Positions 25,516 through 34,464 of a stretch of 64,000 bases of DNA are shown here, piece by piece. This DNA comes from Ignavibacteria bacterium (GTDB lineage: Bacteria; Bacteroidota; Ignavibacteria; Tepidaquicellales; Tepidaquicellaceae). Numbering within the stretch: the first letter of the stretch is position 1; every line of letters starts with the position of its first letter. Under the pieces are notes generated by a model, which was not told the DNA's origin, ran no database searches, and saw nothing but the letters and a program-made list of their open reading frames with translations. Location: positions 496,001 to 560,000 of the forward strand of contig JBAZNU010000002.1 in the NCBI GenBank assembly GCA_041649015.1, read 5' to 3'. The position numbers were made by a program, and so were the translations under genes.

Positions 25516-26700
25516 ATGCTTTCTTTCAAATCCGATAAAGAAGTTTTTGATTACGTAAGAACGTTCGATCTTTGCGGGCTAAAGCCACTTTCCGCACAAC
25601 TTGAAAAGTATGCATTCAATTTTATTGATATAGATACCCTGCTTGAACATTTATACGATGAGGATACGCTGATAGTGGATGCGCGTTCTGAGAAGGAATT
25701 CGGGGAAACTTCAATACCGACTGCGGTGAACTTTCCAGTGCTGAACACGGAAGAGAGGCACAACGTAGGGATTGTTTTTAAAAACTATTCTGACCTTGCT
25801 GCGGTTGAGCTTGCGGTGCAGTATTCAGCGAAGAAGGCAGAAACGCTGAATGACTTTCTCGAGGAGCACGGTGCGAACGACAAAAACATTTATGTCTATT
25901 GCTGGAGAGGCGGAGGCAGGAGCAAATACCTCAGCAAAATGATTTTTGACGCAGGTTATAAACCGCATTCACTGATTAAAGGCATAAAATCGTACAGGCA
26001 TAAAGTTAACGAACTCTTTACTGCCGAAGTATTCCCGAATAAACTAATCGAAATAAACGGACTGACAGGCAGCGGCAAGACGGAAATAATTAAAGCACTT
26101 CACGGAAAGCTCCCTACACTCGACCTTGAAAAAGCCGCAAGGCACTTCTCTTCACTGTTCGGGTTCATCCCTTATAAGATAAGAGGTTACTCCCCTGTTC
26201 ATAACCAGACTGCTTTTGAAAACAATGTGTACGCGGAGTACGTTAACAACAGAAATATATTCGGCGGATACGAAACATACATTGTGGAAAGCGAAAGCCG
26301 GAAGGTCGGCGATTTTTTTATACCGCTGAACCTTTACGCAGAGATTGAAAATGCAAAAGTTATTAACATAGAGACATCGTTTGAAAACAGAGTAAAAAGA
26401 CTGAAGACGGATTACTTTGAGTATTCAAGCGGCTATGCAGATATGATTAATATATTAAAAACCAAAGAGAGGTTTTTCAGGAAAGAGATGAGCAGCGTGC
26501 ATTATGAATCGTGCCTTGATGCACTGAATAAGGGGAATGCGAAGGAGTTTATTTCGGTTATGCTTGAAAAGTATTATGATGTGAAGTATAAGAATAAAGG
26601 GAAGAAACCTATTGCTGTTATAAACAACGGTGATGCGAAAGAGGCGGCTAATCAAATTATGAGGATTTATTCAGATATCGAAGGTCTTTCCGAACTTTAG
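25516..26700 (+). CDS. mnmH: tRNA 2-selenouridine synthase
   Basis: MnmH (SelU/YbbB) replaces sulfur by selenium in 2-thiouridine at the wobble base of some tRNAs, through a geranylated intermediate. Residues about 30-160 are a rhodanese domain with the catalytic Cys in VYCWRGGGRSKYLS. The C-terminal half is a P-loop domain starting with EINGLTGSGKTEII near residue 180. The 394-residue length is normal. The ATG is two bases after the selD stop, a clear selD-mnmH operon. The last 30 bases overlap the convergent dinB gene. Confidence 0.95.
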   Translation: MLSFKSDKEVFDYVRTFDLCGLKPLSAQLEKYAFNFIDIDTLLEHLYDEDTLIVDARSEKEFGETSIPTAVNFPVLNTEERHNVGIVFKNYSDLAAVELAVQYSAKKAETLNDFLEEHGANDKNIYVYCWRGGGRSKYLSKMIFDAGYKPHSLIKGIKSYRHKVNELFTAEVFPNKLIEINGLTGSGKTEIIKALHGKLPTLDLEKAARHFSSLFGFIPYKIRGYSPVHNQTAFENNVYAEYVNNRNIFGGYETYIVESESRKVGDFFIPLNLYAEIENAKVINIETSFENRVKRLKTDYFEYSSGYADMINILKTKERFFRKEMSSVHYESCLDALNKGNAKEFISVMLEKYYDVKYKNKGKKPIAVINNGDAKEAANQIMRIYSDIEGLSEL

Positions 26701-27849
26701 AATTTTGTAATCGTACTTCTTCCTGATTTTATCCATATTCTTCACAAGGGATTTAAACTTGTCTTCGCGGATGAACATATCTTCCTGCATGCTGCCGTCA
26801 TCTTCACGCAAATCACCAAAGCGTACGCCGATTAGCCGAATCTGCTTGCCCTTTCTGTAAAGCTTATCAAAAAGTTTAAGCGAATCTTCGTAGAAATCCA
26901 TTTCGATGTTTGAAAAACGCTTTACGATATGCGACTTCTGATTAACGGAAAAATCAGCGTACTTTACCTTAACAGTAAGACTGTTTGAGATGATATTCTT
27001 CTTCCGCATTCGTGAACAGGCGCGTTCGAGTACAAGGTACAATTCCTTTTCAAGATAATTCCTGTCGTCGGTATTAAAATTCAGTGTTGTTTCCTTTGAC
27101 AACGATTTTTGTTCATAGTCCTCGTATGTGTTGATTTCCCTATCGTCGATTGCATTTGCCACGTTTAACAGATAATCCGAATGCATTCCTATAACATTCT
27201 CGTAAAAACTTTTGTCATGATTAAGTATATCTCCGATAAGAAAGATTCCGTGCTTATTCAGATGTTTCAGAGTTACTTTCCCCACACCCGGAATCCTTTG
27301 TACGGGAAGACTGTGAAGAAAATCCTGCTCCTCTTCTTTTAGAATGTACGTAATTCCGTCGGGTTTATTTTCTTTTGAGGCAATCTTAGAGCAGACTTTA
27401 TTTGAAGAAATGCCTATTGAACATGTTATATGCAGTGTCTTTTTAACCTCGCCCTTCAGCGAAACAGCCAGTGCATAGACATCACCTTTGAACGGGCGCA
27501 GTGTGTCAGTAACATCAAGATACGCTTCGTCAATGCTCATCGGCTCAACGAGAGGAGTGTATTTATAGAATATTTCCCTGACACGTTTTGAATAATCGGA
27601 ATATATTCCGCGTGTGCCTCTGATGAAATTTCCCTCGGGTGCAAGCTGAAGTGCTTTGGCAATCGGCATTGCAGTGCGAATACCCTTTTTGCGTGCAAGA
27701 TAATTCGGACAGGATACAATACTGCGTAAATCGCTGCGGGTACCTCCGACTATTAGTGGTTTTCCCCTTAAATCAGGATTTACTGCTTCTTCGCAAGAAG
27801 CAAAGAAGGCATCCATATCGACGTGGAGTATGTATCTCGGTTTTGACAT
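26671..27849 (-). CDS. dinB: DNA polymerase IV (Y-family translesion polymerase)
   Basis: DinB copies past damaged or mismatched template. The palm begins HVDMDAFFASCEE with a metal-binding Asp and the steric-gate aromatic. The second metal site is PMSIDEAYLDVT with Asp-Glu. RIPGVGKVTLKHLNKHGI in the thumb is the helix-hairpin-helix, and the little-finger domain follows from about residue 235 to 350. No classical clamp-binding pentapeptide is obvious at the C-terminus. The 392-residue length is slightly long. Its 3' end overlaps mnmH. Confidence 0.95.
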   Translation of the reverse strand: MSKPRYILHVDMDAFFASCEEAVNPDLRGKPLIVGGTRSDLRSIVSCPNYLARKKGIRTAMPIAKALQLAPEGNFIRGTRGIYSDYSKRVREIFYKYTPLVEPMSIDEAYLDVTDTLRPFKGDVYALAVSLKGEVKKTLHITCSIGISSNKVCSKIASKENKPDGITYILKEEEQDFLHSLPVQRIPGVGKVTLKHLNKHGIFLIGDILNHDKSFYENVIGMHSDYLLNVANAIDDREINTYEDYEQKSLSKETTLNFNTDDRNYLEKELYLVLERACSRMRKKNIISNSLTVKVKYADFSVNQKSHIVKRFSNIEMDFYEDSLKLFDKLYRKGKQIRLIGVRFGDLREDDGSMQEDMFIREDKFKSLVKNMDKIRKKYDYKILKFGKTFDI

Positions 27850-27948
27850 GCCTTAAAAATACTCATTCGTAACAAAATATGAAGTACACGAAGTTTAACA
27901 TTATCACTGATTTTAATTTAAAGAAGATTTAAATTGTGCTTTAATATT

Positions 27949-28890
27949 ATGGTATCGAAAGAGCAAATATCGGAAGCCCACGACAGAATAAGTCAGTATA
28001 TTCATAAAACGCCTATTCTGACGTCTTCTCTTTTAAATGAAGTATCAGGTTGTAATCTTTTCTTTAAATGCGAGAACTTTCAGAAAATCGGTGCATTCAA
28101 AATACGGGGTGCTATGAATGCCGCATTGCAGCTGCCCCCCGATAAACTCTTAAACGGATTAGCGACACATTCATCAGGAAATCACGCACAGGCAATAGCT
28201 CTTGCCGCAAAACTACTCAATACAAAAGCTTACATTGTGATGCCCGATAACTCTCCCGAAGTAAAGATAAATGCCGTGAAAGGATACGGTGCGGAAATTA
28301 CTTTCTGCAAGCCGAACCTGAAAACAAGAGAAGATACGATGAATACAGTTTTGAATAGAACAAGAGCAGAATTTATACATCCGTACAATGACGAAAGAAT
28401 CATCGCAGGTCAGGCAACTTGCGGCAAAGAATTAATAGAAGATACAGAATTATTAGACTTTGTTATCGCCCCTGTCGGCGGAGGAGGGCTGCTTTCAGGG
28501 ACTTCCCTATCGGCAAAATACTTCGGCAATAATATCACTGTGTATGCGGGCGAGCCCGAAGGTGCTGCCGATGCTGTTCTTTCGTTTAAATCAGGCAAAG
28601 TTGAAAGTGCACCATTTATAGATACGATTGCAGATGGTTTGCTGACAACTCTTGGTGATATTACGCTGAATATTATAAAAGAGAATGTTAAAGATATATT
28701 GCTTGTAAACGATAATGAAATAATATCCGCTATGAAAATGATTTACGAAAGAATGAAAATTGTAATCGAACCGAGTGCTGCTGTGCCGCTGGCAGTAGTT
28801 CTTAAGAACAAAGAAATGTTTTCAAGAAAGAATGCCGGGTTAATACTTTCGGGAGGTAACGTTGATTTAAGAATATTCTCAATAATTTAA
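27949..28890 (+). CDS. PLP-dependent threonine/serine dehydratase family enzyme
   Basis: A 313-residue fold-type II PLP enzyme. The Schiff-base Lys is in KIGAFKIRGA, SSGNHAQAIALAAK is the substrate loop and VGGGGLLSG is the phosphate-binding Gly loop. It has no C-terminal ACT domain, so it is like catabolic threonine deaminase or serine racemase rather than biosynthetic IlvA. The frame extends to a TTG at 27934, but the ATG at 27949 is preferred. The last 12 bases overlap the convergent TIGR02757 gene. The exact substrate, Thr or Ser, cannot be decided. Confidence 0.88.
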   Translation: MVSKEQISEAHDRISQYIHKTPILTSSLLNEVSGCNLFFKCENFQKIGAFKIRGAMNAALQLPPDKLLNGLATHSSGNHAQAIALAAKLLNTKAYIVMPDNSPEVKINAVKGYGAEITFCKPNLKTREDTMNTVLNRTRAEFIHPYNDERIIAGQATCGKELIEDTELLDFVIAPVGGGGLLSGTSLSAKYFGNNITVYAGEPEGAADAVLSFKSGKVESAPFIDTIADGLLTTLGDITLNIIKENVKDILLVNDNEIISAMKMIYERMKIVIEPSAAVPLAVVLKNKEMFSRKNAGLILSGGNVDLRIFSII

Positions 28891-29661
28891 ATTCTCTTTA
28901 TCTACTCCTAAATGACAGAGCGCAAAATCGTATTTTACAGGGTCAACAGGGTCAAACTTCTTTAGCTTTTCGGTTAATTCAGTCGCAAATTTAATGTCTA
29001 GCGACTTTCTTTCTACAATTTTATACTTTCGTGCTATTTTATAAACGTGTGTATCGACGGGCATGATTAATTTTGAAGTGTAAATTTCTTTACTCCATAA
29101 TCCTGTATCTACTTTATCTTTCCTTACCATCCATCTCAAAAACAGCAGCAGCCTTTTGCATGTTGACTTCCTTGATACAAGAGGAACAAGATATTCAAAT
29201 GATTTACTGCCTTTGGCAATGTGTCTTATTTCCGGGGTGAAACCGTTCAGAGCATTTATCACATTTTCATCATTTTTGTCGTAATACTTCCGGAATAAAT
29301 TCTTAAGACTGCCGTATTTCTTAAGAATAACGGATATTGCATGTATAAGATCAAAGAAATCCTGTGTGGAATTGAACCTGTAACGGAAATCAAGACCCGC
29401 TTCTTTACTGCTTCTATTGTAGTTGAGGATAAATTCAGAGACGTTTAAAGAAGTGAATTCGAGAACCTTGCTAATGAAGTTATTAATCTGTGTAATATTG
29501 CCGTAACAGTAACATGAAATGATAAAAGCGAGTACTTCTTTATCTGATTTGGTTTTGACTTTATTAAGTTTCCAGACGGGGTCTTTTGAGCTTAAGTGTT
29601 TATTATATTTTACATAATATGAGTCTAATAACTTCTTTGTTATTATAGCAGATACAGGCAT
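28879..29661 (-). CDS. TIGR02757 (DUF2400) family protein
   Basis: A 260-residue protein that I recognise as the TIGR02757 family of Bacteroidota and relatives. Its C-terminal part has the look of a helix-hairpin-helix DNA glycosylase fold: KLIMPVDTHVYKIARKYKI and a final DPVKYDFALCHLGVD. In that superfamily an Asp after the hairpin is catalytic, and PVDTHV fits that place. FRWMVRKDKVDTGLW-type sequence lies before it. The function is unproven. It starts one base from the miaA stop, so the two are translationally linked. Confidence 0.82.
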   Translation of the reverse strand: MPVSAIITKKLLDSYYVKYNKHLSSKDPVWKLNKVKTKSDKEVLAFIISCYCYGNITQINNFISKVLEFTSLNVSEFILNYNRSSKEAGLDFRYRFNSTQDFFDLIHAISVILKKYGSLKNLFRKYYDKNDENVINALNGFTPEIRHIAKGSKSFEYLVPLVSRKSTCKRLLLFLRWMVRKDKVDTGLWSKEIYTSKLIMPVDTHVYKIARKYKIVERKSLDIKFATELTEKLKKFDPVDPVKYDFALCHLGVDKENLNY

Positions 29662-30597
29662 TTACTTAATGCAGTTTTCATATATGATTTCATGTAAATT
29701 ATTCACAGTTGCATCTATCCATTTTATACGTTTATCAGCATTAAACCACGTTAATTGACGTTTGGCATATCGCCGGGTATTCATCTTTATTTTCTCTATC
29801 ATATTTTCCTTGTCAATTTCTCCTTCTAAATATTGAAAAACTTCTTTAATGCCTACTGTGTTCAGTGAATTATGAGTTTTATAAGACATATTTCTGTGCC
29901 TGAGTTCCTCAACCTCTTTGAGTAATCCGGAATCAAGCATTTTATCCACACGATTATTGATTCTTTCATAAAGCAATCCCCTATCCATTTTCAGCCCGAT
30001 TTGAATACTTTCAAAATCAGGTTTCACGTTATTCATCTGAAACTCAGAAATCTTCTTCCCGGTAACATAATATACTTCAAGCGCCCTGATAACGCGTCTG
30101 AATTTTCCTGAATCCATTTTTGAAGCACTTTCAGGGTCAATCTTTTTCAATTCGTCATACAGTACTTCTCTGCCTTCTGATTTTAATCTTTCATTGAGTC
30201 TGTTTCTTATTTCAGATGAGTTAATATCTTCGTCATATAATCCATCAATTAGTGCTTTTATATAAAGTCCGCTGCCGCCGACAACGAGTACATTCTTTTT
30301 CTTTCTAAGTGTTTCTTTTATAATAAGCCTGGCTTTCTTTGCGAATAAGCCTGCATTGAATTCATCAACGGGTTCAAGTTCATTAACGAAATAATGTTTC
30401 ACATCCGAAATTTCTTCTTTTGTTGGTGCACACGTAGCTATCTGAATGTATTTATATACCTGGCGCGAATCAGCTGAGATAATTTCAGCATTTAGTAATT
30501 TTGCCAATGCAATGCTGACAGCTGTTTTACCTGACGCAGTCGGGCCTACAATTACATAGACTTTATCTATTATATTAGATTTATTCAGAATTTTAAT
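29662..30597 (-). CDS. miaA: tRNA dimethylallyltransferase with a non-canonical start
   Basis: MiaA puts an isopentenyl group on A37 of tRNAs that read UNN codons. The first ATG/GTG/TTG in frame is a TTG at 30507, which falls after the P-loop and would make a dead enzyme. Upstream in the same frame the DNA still encodes VYVIVGPTASGKTAVSIALA, the essential P-loop, then reaches a stop at 30607-30609. The only start-like codons in between are ATT (30597), ATT (30591) and CTG (30588). I give the ATT at 30597 (311 aa), close to the usual MiaA length. SADSRQVYK and the C-terminal YAKRQLTWF are typical. The exact start is uncertain. Confidence 0.88.
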   Translation of the reverse strand: MKILNKSNIIDKVYVIVGPTASGKTAVSIALAKLLNAEIISADSRQVYKYIQIATCAPTKEEISDVKHYFVNELEPVDEFNAGLFAKKARLIIKETLRKKKNVLVVGGSGLYIKALIDGLYDEDINSSEIRNRLNERLKSEGREVLYDELKKIDPESASKMDSGKFRRVIRALEVYYVTGKKISEFQMNNVKPDFESIQIGLKMDRGLLYERINNRVDKMLDSGLLKEVEELRHRNMSYKTHNSLNTVGIKEVFQYLEGEIDKENMIEKIKMNTRRYAKRQLTWFNADKRIKWIDATVNNLHEIIYENCIK

Positions 30598-30654
30598 GTA
30601 TTTTTGTTAATAAAATAGTAAATTCTTTCTTATTAATTAATAGCATTAATCACA

Positions 30655-31392
30655 ATGAAAATACTTATTCTCCTTACACTGTCTTTACTTTTATACACGA
30701 ATTCCTTTGCATTCGAGAAAACAGACACAACTTTTAATAATGACCTTAATAATGACGGTAAAACTGAATTAATCAGTATTAAAGTCAATGAAGAAGAAGG
30801 AACTTATGTTTTAAGTGTTAATGATTCTAAATTCTTTCATTTAGCTGAGTCAACATCCGACCTGAGAGCAACGGTCGTTCGTATAAACTATGCTAAGTAC
30901 TTAATGGTTATGAACATGGCTTACTATGGATTCGAAACCGTTCTGTATGAATACGACAAAAAAATTGACAGCATTGGTCAATTTTGGTCACTTGATATAC
31001 CGGTAGTAGAGGAAAGCGGAATAATTAAAGTTAACAACTGGATGGGATTCTGGAGTGCGGACTATGAATATCATATGATTGACAAAAAACTAATCCCTAT
31101 GTATAAAACAGAATATACTATACCTGAAAACGTAAAAGAAAACGACATCAAGACATCGGCAAGTTTATTTTTGAGACCGGAAAAGAGTGAATCTTCAAAA
31201 TCGAACATTGAGATTAAACCAAACACACAGATATTCATTATAAAAGCTGATATTCAATATAAATGCAAATCCCCTGATGAATGGGAAGATGGCTGTAATT
31301 GGTATTACATAAAAAGCAAGGACGATAGAACAGGGTGGATTATGCTAAAAGATTTTCAAGACAAAGTTGAAGGTATTCCCTGGGCGGGATAG
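30655..31392 (+). CDS. exported protein with C-terminal SH3-like domain
   Basis: A 245-residue protein with a signal peptide (about 1-19, ending SFAFE). An Asp/Asn-rich segment NDLNNDGKTELISI, near residues 25-40, resembles the calcium-type DxNxDGxxE loops of VCBS/FG-GAP repeats. A beta-rich middle follows. Residues about 160-235 look like a bacterial SH3 domain (SASLFLRPE, then WYYIKSKDDRTGWIMLKDF). SH3 domains of this kind often bind peptidoglycan. It is divergent from miaA and closed by a strong terminator. The function is unknown. Confidence 0.72.
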   Translation: MKILILLTLSLLLYTNSFAFEKTDTTFNNDLNNDGKTELISIKVNEEEGTYVLSVNDSKFFHLAESTSDLRATVVRINYAKYLMVMNMAYYGFETVLYEYDKKIDSIGQFWSLDIPVVEESGIIKVNNWMGFWSADYEYHMIDKKLIPMYKTEYTIPENVKENDIKTSASLFLRPEKSESSKSNIEIKPNTQIFIIKADIQYKCKSPDEWEDGCNWYYIKSKDDRTGWIMLKDFQDKVEGIPWAG

Positions 31393-31414
31393 TTAATCAG
31401 TTAAAAGGGAAATA

Positions 31415-31448
31415 AAAAGTCTCTTACAACCACTTATAAGAGACTTTT
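31415..31448. terminator. bidirectional terminator
   Basis: AAAAGTCTCTTA and TAAGAGACTTTT form a perfect 12-bp stem with a 10-base loop. It sits between the convergent SH3-protein gene and arginine decarboxylase gene and can serve both strands. Confidence 0.9.
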
Positions 31449-31472
31449 CTAAAATGTTTTTGCTTTATTAAT

Positions 31473-32018
31473 TTAGGGAAGAAAAACCGCGCATGAAATT
31501 ACAGTAGTCCAGAGACCGTACTTATCCCCTTCAGCTGATTGAGTGACGTTGAATGTTTTGAATATTTTACCGCTTTGTTTATAAACCTGCTCACGTTCGT
31601 TCCATGCTGTTTCTGTGTCAAACTCAACACCGAGAGTAGTAGCAAGCATCGTTGCTGCCAGATCCTCAGCATATTCACCTGAAATCTTTTCAGTTTCACC
31701 GAAAGGATGGTGTTCAGAAATGTATCCGTAATGACTGTCATCTGACGGTAGTGCCACACCTATTGAAGTAGCGATAAGACGATTAGGTTCGTTTGTAAAA
31801 TTCCTTGCCATCACACAATACGTTATATTACCGGGTAAAAGCAGCTCCATACCCTGTTCGCGGGAAATTCGTTTACAACCGGGCGGATATATACTGGAAA
31901 CCATTACAAGGTTTAACCTTTCAATACCTGCATGCCTTAAAGCAAGCTCAAAAGACTGCAGATAATCTTTATGTCTTCCTACACCTTTAGTGAAAAATAT
32001 TTTTGTTGGCTGAAACAT
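31473..32018 (-). CDS. pdaD: pyruvoyl-dependent arginine decarboxylase
   Basis: This 181-residue protein matches the PvlArgDC family, which makes agmatine from arginine for polyamine synthesis. The proenzyme cuts itself between two serines in [12 protein letters not shown] to give a beta chain and an alpha chain with an N-terminal pyruvoyl group. [17 protein letters not shown] and the acid region [10 protein letters not shown] are family features. No PLP-type decarboxylase motif is present. AGGAGGGTGTT precedes the ATG, a strong ribosome site. No agmatinase or other polyamine gene is nearby. Confidence 0.93.
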   Translation of the reverse strand: MFQPTKIFFTKGVGRHKDYLQSFELALRHAGIERLNLVMVSSIYPPGCKRISREQGMELLLPGNITYCVMARNFTNEPNRLIATSIGVALPSDDSHYGYISEHHPFGETEKISGEYAEDLAATMLATTLGVEFDTETAWNEREQVYKQSGKIFKTFNVTQSAEGDKYGLWTTVISCAVFLP

Positions 32019-32097
32019 AACACCCTCCTCTCGATTGTAATTTATTAAACAGATACAAACTTATATAAAATAAATTTAAAATATAATTAATTAATTC

Positions 32098-33309
32098 TTA
32101 CTTCATTTTCACTTTCAGGAATTTTCTTTTCCCGACTTTCAAAACAAAATCTTCAGAATAATTTAACACAAGATTAAAATCATCTATCTTTTCACCGTTG
32201 ATCGTTACACCACCCTGTTCTATAAGTCTTCTTGCCGCTGCGTTAGAATCCGCCATCTTATTAGATACTATAAGATTAATTAGCTTTGTGCCTTTTTCTT
32301 TAATTGCTATTTCGGGAATATCGTCCGGAACTTCCTTTTTAATGAAAATTTTATCGAACTCTTCGATAGATTGTTTAGCGACTTCTTTGTTGTAATACAG
32401 TTTAACGAGTTCGTATCCGAGACGGCGTTTAAGGTTGCGCGGATTTGTGTTCGGGTCTTCAAGTTCTCTTTTAATTTCCATAAGTTCTTCCGGTTTAAGA
32501 CGCGTTGCGAGTGTAAAATACTTAAATATAAGGACGTCCGGAATACTCATCGTCTTACCGAATATATCCTTTGGCTCATCTGTAATACCAATATAGTTGT
32601 TCAATGATTTACTCATTTTTTCAGAGCCGTCTGTTCCTTCTAGTAGAGGCATCAGCATTACTATCTGAGGTTCCTTGCCGAAACGCTTCTGCATATCACG
32701 CCCGACAAGATTATTAAACTTCTGGTCTGTTCCACCGAGTTCAACGTCGGCATTTATAGCGTAAGAATCGTATCCCTGCATTATAGGATACAAAAGTTCA
32801 TGCATTGAAACTTCTACCTGGTCACGCATACGGTTTGTGAAGTCATCTCTTTCAAGAATTCTCTGGACGGTAAACTTTCCGAGAATTTTAATAAGCTCCT
32901 GCAGGTCAATTTTACTGAGCCATTCAGAATTGTATACAATCTTTGTTTTATTTTTATCGAGTATGCGTGATGCCTGTTCGAAATAGGACTTACCATTCTC
33001 GCGGGTTTCTTCAAACGTAAGCTGGGGACGTGTTTTCTTCTTACCGCTCGGGTCGCCTATCATGCCTGTATAATCTCCCACTATCAGAATTGCAGTATGC
33101 CCAAGGTCCTGAAATTCTCGGAGTTTATTAAGAACAACTGAGTGCCCTATGTGAAGGTCGGGAACAGATGGGTCGCATCCAAGCTTTACGTTAAGGGGAT
33201 TTCGTGTCTTAATAGCTTTTTCGATTTTCTTAGTTAATTCTTCCTCGGGTATAATTTCAACTGTTCCCTTTCTGAGGATATCCATTTGTTCATTCAGTGA
33301 TAAAAACAT
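32098..33309 (-). CDS. tyrS: tyrosyl-tRNA synthetase
   Basis: TyrRS charges tRNA-Tyr. The class I catalytic core shows the HIGH motif (PDLHIGHSVVL) and the KMSKS loop (EKMSKSLNNYIG). GDYTGMIGDPSG and QGYDSYAINADVELGGTDQ form the tyrosine/ATP pocket. A C-terminal S4 RNA-binding domain ends the protein (AARRLIEQGGVTINGEKI). The 403-residue length and the GGTDQ variant fit the TyrRS type found in many non-enteric bacteria. It begins one base after the smpB stop. Confidence 0.96.
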   Translation of the reverse strand: MFLSLNEQMDILRKGTVEIIPEEELTKKIEKAIKTRNPLNVKLGCDPSVPDLHIGHSVVLNKLREFQDLGHTAILIVGDYTGMIGDPSGKKKTRPQLTFEETRENGKSYFEQASRILDKNKTKIVYNSEWLSKIDLQELIKILGKFTVQRILERDDFTNRMRDQVEVSMHELLYPIMQGYDSYAINADVELGGTDQKFNNLVGRDMQKRFGKEPQIVMLMPLLEGTDGSEKMSKSLNNYIGITDEPKDIFGKTMSIPDVLIFKYFTLATRLKPEELMEIKRELEDPNTNPRNLKRRLGYELVKLYYNKEVAKQSIEEFDKIFIKKEVPDDIPEIAIKEKGTKLINLIVSNKMADSNAAARRLIEQGGVTINGEKIDDFNLVLNYSEDFVLKVGKRKFLKVKMK

Positions 33310-33310
33310 A

Positions 33311-33766
33311 TCAGTAATTTTTTAGTTTCCTTTCGGTTTCCCGGTTTTTTATTGTTTCCCTCTTATCATAAAGTTTCTTCCCTCTTGCGAGTGCTATTTC
33401 AACTTTAATTTTTGAGTTCTTAAAATATATTTTTGTTACGATTAATGTCAGTCCAAGTTCTTCGAGCTTTGCTTTCAACTTACGAAGCTCTTTTTTATTC
33501 ATAAGCAGTTTTCTTTTCCTTAGAGGGTCATGATTGTTCAGGTTTCCATACTTATACTCATTTATATGCGCACCTATAAGCCAGAGTTCATTGTTTGAGA
33601 ACCTTCCGTATGCATCTGACAGATTTACCTTTGCCTCCCGGAGGGATTTTACCTCTGTACCCAAGAGTACAATACCAGCTTCATACTTATTCAGGATTTC
33701 GTATTGAAAATTAGCTTTTCTATTAGTTCCTATTATTTTAATTTTATCAGTATCGGTCAATTTCAA
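33311..33766 (-). CDS. smpB: SsrA-binding protein SmpB
   Basis: SmpB delivers tmRNA to stalled ribosomes. The OB-fold core is clear: NRKANFQYEILNKYEAGIVL, GTEVKSLREAKVNLSDAYGR, the AHINEYKYGN segment and the basic C-tail RGKKLYDKRETIKNRE that enters the decoding centre. The frame is open to an ATG at 33835, but that start would overlap the divergent hydrolase gene by 16 bases and add 23 unusual hydrophobic residues. A TTG at 33766 gives 151 residues, the normal length, and is preferred. tyrS follows after one base. Confidence 0.9.
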   Translation of the reverse strand: MKLTDTDKIKIIGTNRKANFQYEILNKYEAGIVLLGTEVKSLREAKVNLSDAYGRFSNNELWLIGAHINEYKYGNLNNHDPLRKRKLLMNKKELRKLKAKLEELGLTLIVTKIYFKNSKIKVEIALARGKKLYDKRETIKNRETERKLKNY

Positions 33767-33819
33767 CGAATAAATAACATTTAAATTATTTAATAACTTT
33801 TGTAAAATCAATTTAAATA

Positions 33820-34464
33820 ATGAAAATAAAAGCATTCACCGTTAATCCATTTCAGATGAATAGTTACGTCTATCACTGCGAAAACACGCACGAAGGAGTA
33901 TTAATAGACCCGGGATACCATACTTTTCATGAAAAGGATGTTCTTCTAAAGTACTTGCATGACAGCAAAATAAACATCAAATTCATTCTGATGACTCACG
34001 GACATGTTGACCATGTTCTAGGCAACGGTTTTGCGGTAAAGGTATTCGGAGTTGATTCTTATATACACAAGGATGATTTGTTTTTGTATGAGAATGCTAA
34101 AACACAGGGAGAATTTTACGGAATACAGTTAGAGAATTTACCTACGGTAAGTAATTTTATTGCAGAGGACACTATTGTTAGAGTTGGGGAGAATGTGCTG
34201 AATTTCATTCATACTCCGGGACATTCTCCAGGGGGAGTCTGCATAACGGATAACAAAGAGAAAGTAATATTCTGCGGTGATGTTATCTTTCAGACTTCAA
34301 TTGGAAGAACTGACCTGCCCGGAGGAGATTACGACACCCTGATACATTCAATAAAGCACAAACTCTTTGAGATTTGTACGGATGAATACGAATTGTATCC
34401 CGGTCATATGGGTAAGACCAGCATCGGTTATGAGAAAAAGTACAATCCCTTTTTACAGAATTAA
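33820..34464 (+). CDS. metallo-beta-lactamase-fold hydrolase (glyoxalase II-like)
   Basis: A 214-residue MBL-fold enzyme. The metal-binding motif HxHxDH is in LMTHGHVDHVLGN; the other ligands are His in HTPGHSPGGVC, Asp in FCGDVIF and His near YPGHMGKTSIG. This is the compact glyoxalase-II-like subgroup found in most bacteria, which acts on thioesters or related substrates; the true substrate is unknown. No signal peptide. It is divergent from smpB and convergent with the next gene with no gap. Confidence 0.92.
   Translation: MKIKAFTVNPFQMNSYVYHCENTHEGVLIDPGYHTFHEKDVLLKYLHDSKINIKFILMTHGHVDHVLGNGFAVKVFGVDSYIHKDDLFLYENAKTQGEFYGIQLENLPTVSNFIAEDTIVRVGENVLNFIHTPGHSPGGVCITDNKEKVIFCGDVIFQTSIGRTDLPGGDYDTLIHSIKHKLFEICTDEYELYPGHMGKTSIGYEKKYNPFLQN

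Noticed and set aside
29662..30507. miaA beginning at the TTG at 30507
   Set aside because: It would remove the P-loop that is plainly encoded just upstream in the same frame.
33767..33835. Longer SmpB from the ATG at 33835
   Set aside because: Would overlap the divergent hydrolase gene and add a hydrophobic tail absent from SmpB.
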